This document shows, in pieces, positions 22,113-23,157 of a stretch of DNA of 23,157 bases. The DNA is from Actinomortierella ambigua (Eukaryota > Mortierellomycota > Mortierellomycetes > Mortierellales > Mortierellaceae). The translations under genes and the position numbers were made by a program. The notes beneath the pieces are model-generated. The model saw only the letters and a list, made by a program, of their open reading frames with translations, ran no database searches and was not told where the DNA came from. The stretch lies in NCBI GenBank assembly GCA_016098155.1, contig JAAAJB010000555.1:1-23157 (forward strand). The letters are read 5' to 3'. Position 1 is the first letter of the stretch. Each line of letters starts with the position of its first letter.

Positions 22113-22424
22113 TCAGCAATTGTAAAAGAATAGTGGAGCGGGGTGAAGCGAACGTGGGGCAAAGCGAACGTGGGTGGGAACTACGAGACGGAGGATAGCG
22201 AAGGGAACGATGACCGACCATGAATACCACGACAAAAGACGACCGACGGCGATGAAAGGGATGCGGAGGAAGGGGAAAGGAGAGGACGGACGAGGAGGAG
22301 GAGGACGAGGAGGGCGAGGAGGAGGACAAAGACGAGGACGAGGAGGGGGGGAGCGGGTGTGTATGTGTGTGTGCGAGTGTATCTGTGTGAATGCACCTTG
22401 CCTCTGTCGTGTCCTCTTTGGGTG

Positions 22425-22438
22425 CCAATTCTCATTGG
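22425..22438. promoter_or_regulatory. Face-to-face CCAAT pair at the strand-composition switch
   Basis: CCAAT at 22425-22429 and ATTGG at 22434-22438 face each other with four bases between. The plus strand changes from purine-rich to mixed and then pyrimidine-rich at this point. This is a plausible centre of a divergent promoter. Confidence 0.35.
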
Positions 22439-22439
22439 A

Positions 22440-23102
22440 GCATTCGCTCTTTTGCTGTGCCTTCCCTTGGACTGGACTGAAAAGAAAAAAAAAAAGTCGT
22501 CAATGACCTCCACGCGCGCACCCTTTTGTCGCATGGGTGGAATAGACAAGCCAAGCCGATGGTGTTGTGTATGTATGTTTGTGTATATTTATATGAATGA
22601 CTTGATGAATGTGCAGCACGTTGTTCTGAGCTGCTGCTCCGTGGTGGTGCACGCACACTTTCCACTCCCAATTCACATTCGCGCACTCGCTTGCACGCTC
22701 TTGTTGTTGCACTCGGAGGAGGAACAATGAATTCTTCGACATGCGCACTTTCAGTAGTTCTGTACGTACACCATGCCACGCTTGTTTCTTTCGCTGACCT
22801 CATGCTGTTGTGGAGGGAGATGCCATGTTTTCCTTTCGCGCCTCGCCTTGCCTCGCTCCCGCTCATGCAAGTCCGCGAGATTGTGCCCGTGTCTCCCCCC
22901 CCCAGGCAGGTCCAGGACTCACATACACACACACGCGCACCTCCCCACTCCCCCCAACCCAACCCAACCCAGCCCAGCCCAGCTATCCATCCTCTCATTG
23001 CTTCCCTTCCAGCCCTCCTTTCCATGGCCCTTGCCTTATTTCTTTTTTTTTTTCCCTTCGTTGGGTCTCCTGTGTCCTCCTCCCCTCACTCACTCTGTCA
23101 CT

Positions 23103-23157
<55 letters not shown>
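22440..23157 (+). other. Pyrimidine-rich right end, possible leader of a gene beyond the window
   Basis: No gene is seen. A TATA-like TATATTTATAT lies at 22584-22594. From about 22640 onward the plus strand is rich in C and T, and it ends in a (TC)26 tract (23106-23157). In this window CT-rich stretches precede plus-strand start codons, so a plus-strand gene may begin just outside. A 197-codon minus-strand frame (23025-22432) has no recognisable domain. Confidence 0.4.
23106..23157 (+). repeat. (TC)26 microsatellite at the window end
   Basis: Perfect TC dinucleotides run to the last base of the window, so the true length is unknown. Confidence 0.9.

Larger units (their letters stand above)
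21640..22360 (+). repeat. Long purine-rich tract (GA/GGGA/GGAGGA)
   Basis: The plus strand is overwhelmingly G and A, including an unbroken purine run of 77 bases (21925-22001) with repeated GGGAAA/GGGAA words, and GAGGAC/GAGGAG repeats at about 22270-22350. A CTG/TTG triplet patch (22078-22112) interrupts it. Minus-strand open frames across it are Ser/Pro/Phe/Leu-rich and explained by composition. Confidence 0.75.

Noticed and set aside
21315..22162. Overlapping minus-strand open frames of 223 and 229 codons
   Set aside because: They lie across simple purine tracts, so Ser/Phe/Pro/Leu runs are an artefact of the repeat. Two frames open at once argues against selection for coding.
22051..22428. 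CTG/CAG triplet patch as part of a coding gene
   Set aside because: The minus-strand frame crossing it is made only of simple-repeat residues and does not join any other exon.

Overview
This window reads as nuclear DNA of a filamentous, early-diverging fungus. Genes are spread out and several are spliced with GT-AG introns of about 90-660 bases. Start codons follow CT-rich leaders, proteins carry long Ser/Thr/Pro/Gln tracts, and intergenic DNA is full of poly-A, poly-G, poly-C and GA/CT tracts. A Mucoromycota or Mortierella-like origin is my inference from gene structure and protein style; no rRNA or marker gene is present to prove it. No tRNA, rRNA, CRISPR array, transposase or reverse transcriptase was recognised by eye.

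Layout. Plus strand, 1-9139: a small unrecognised two-exon gene (643-1231); a seven-exon gene for a roughly 917-residue protein with a coiled coil near the middle and a conserved-looking helical C-terminal segment (1544-5532), including an 18-nt microexon; an acidic, probably intronless, unrecognised protein (6022-6999); and a clear signal peptide peptidase, an intramembrane aspartyl protease of the ER (7641-9139). Minus strand, 11711-9472: a two-exon gene for a 702-residue protein with four Myb/SANT-like segments whose reconstructed N-terminus looks like a mitochondrial presequence. Minus strand, 16109-13023: a forkhead transcription factor of 875 residues with its intron inside the forkhead domain.

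From 16110 to the right end (about 7 kb) I see no convincing gene. This stretch is mostly purine-rich on the plus strand, i.e. CT-rich in the direction of the forkhead gene, up to about 22.36 kb. After that the plus strand becomes pyrimidine-rich and ends in a (TC)26 tract. The switch coincides with a face-to-face CCAAT pair. The simplest reading is a very long upstream region for the forkhead gene, with a divergent promoter for a plus-strand gene starting beyond the window.

The genes do not form a pathway or operon, and I see no dedicated new system such as a defence island or biosynthetic cluster. The most interesting items are the Myb-repeat protein with a mitochondrial-type N-terminus, the microexon gene, and the structured 7-kb upstream region of the forkhead gene.
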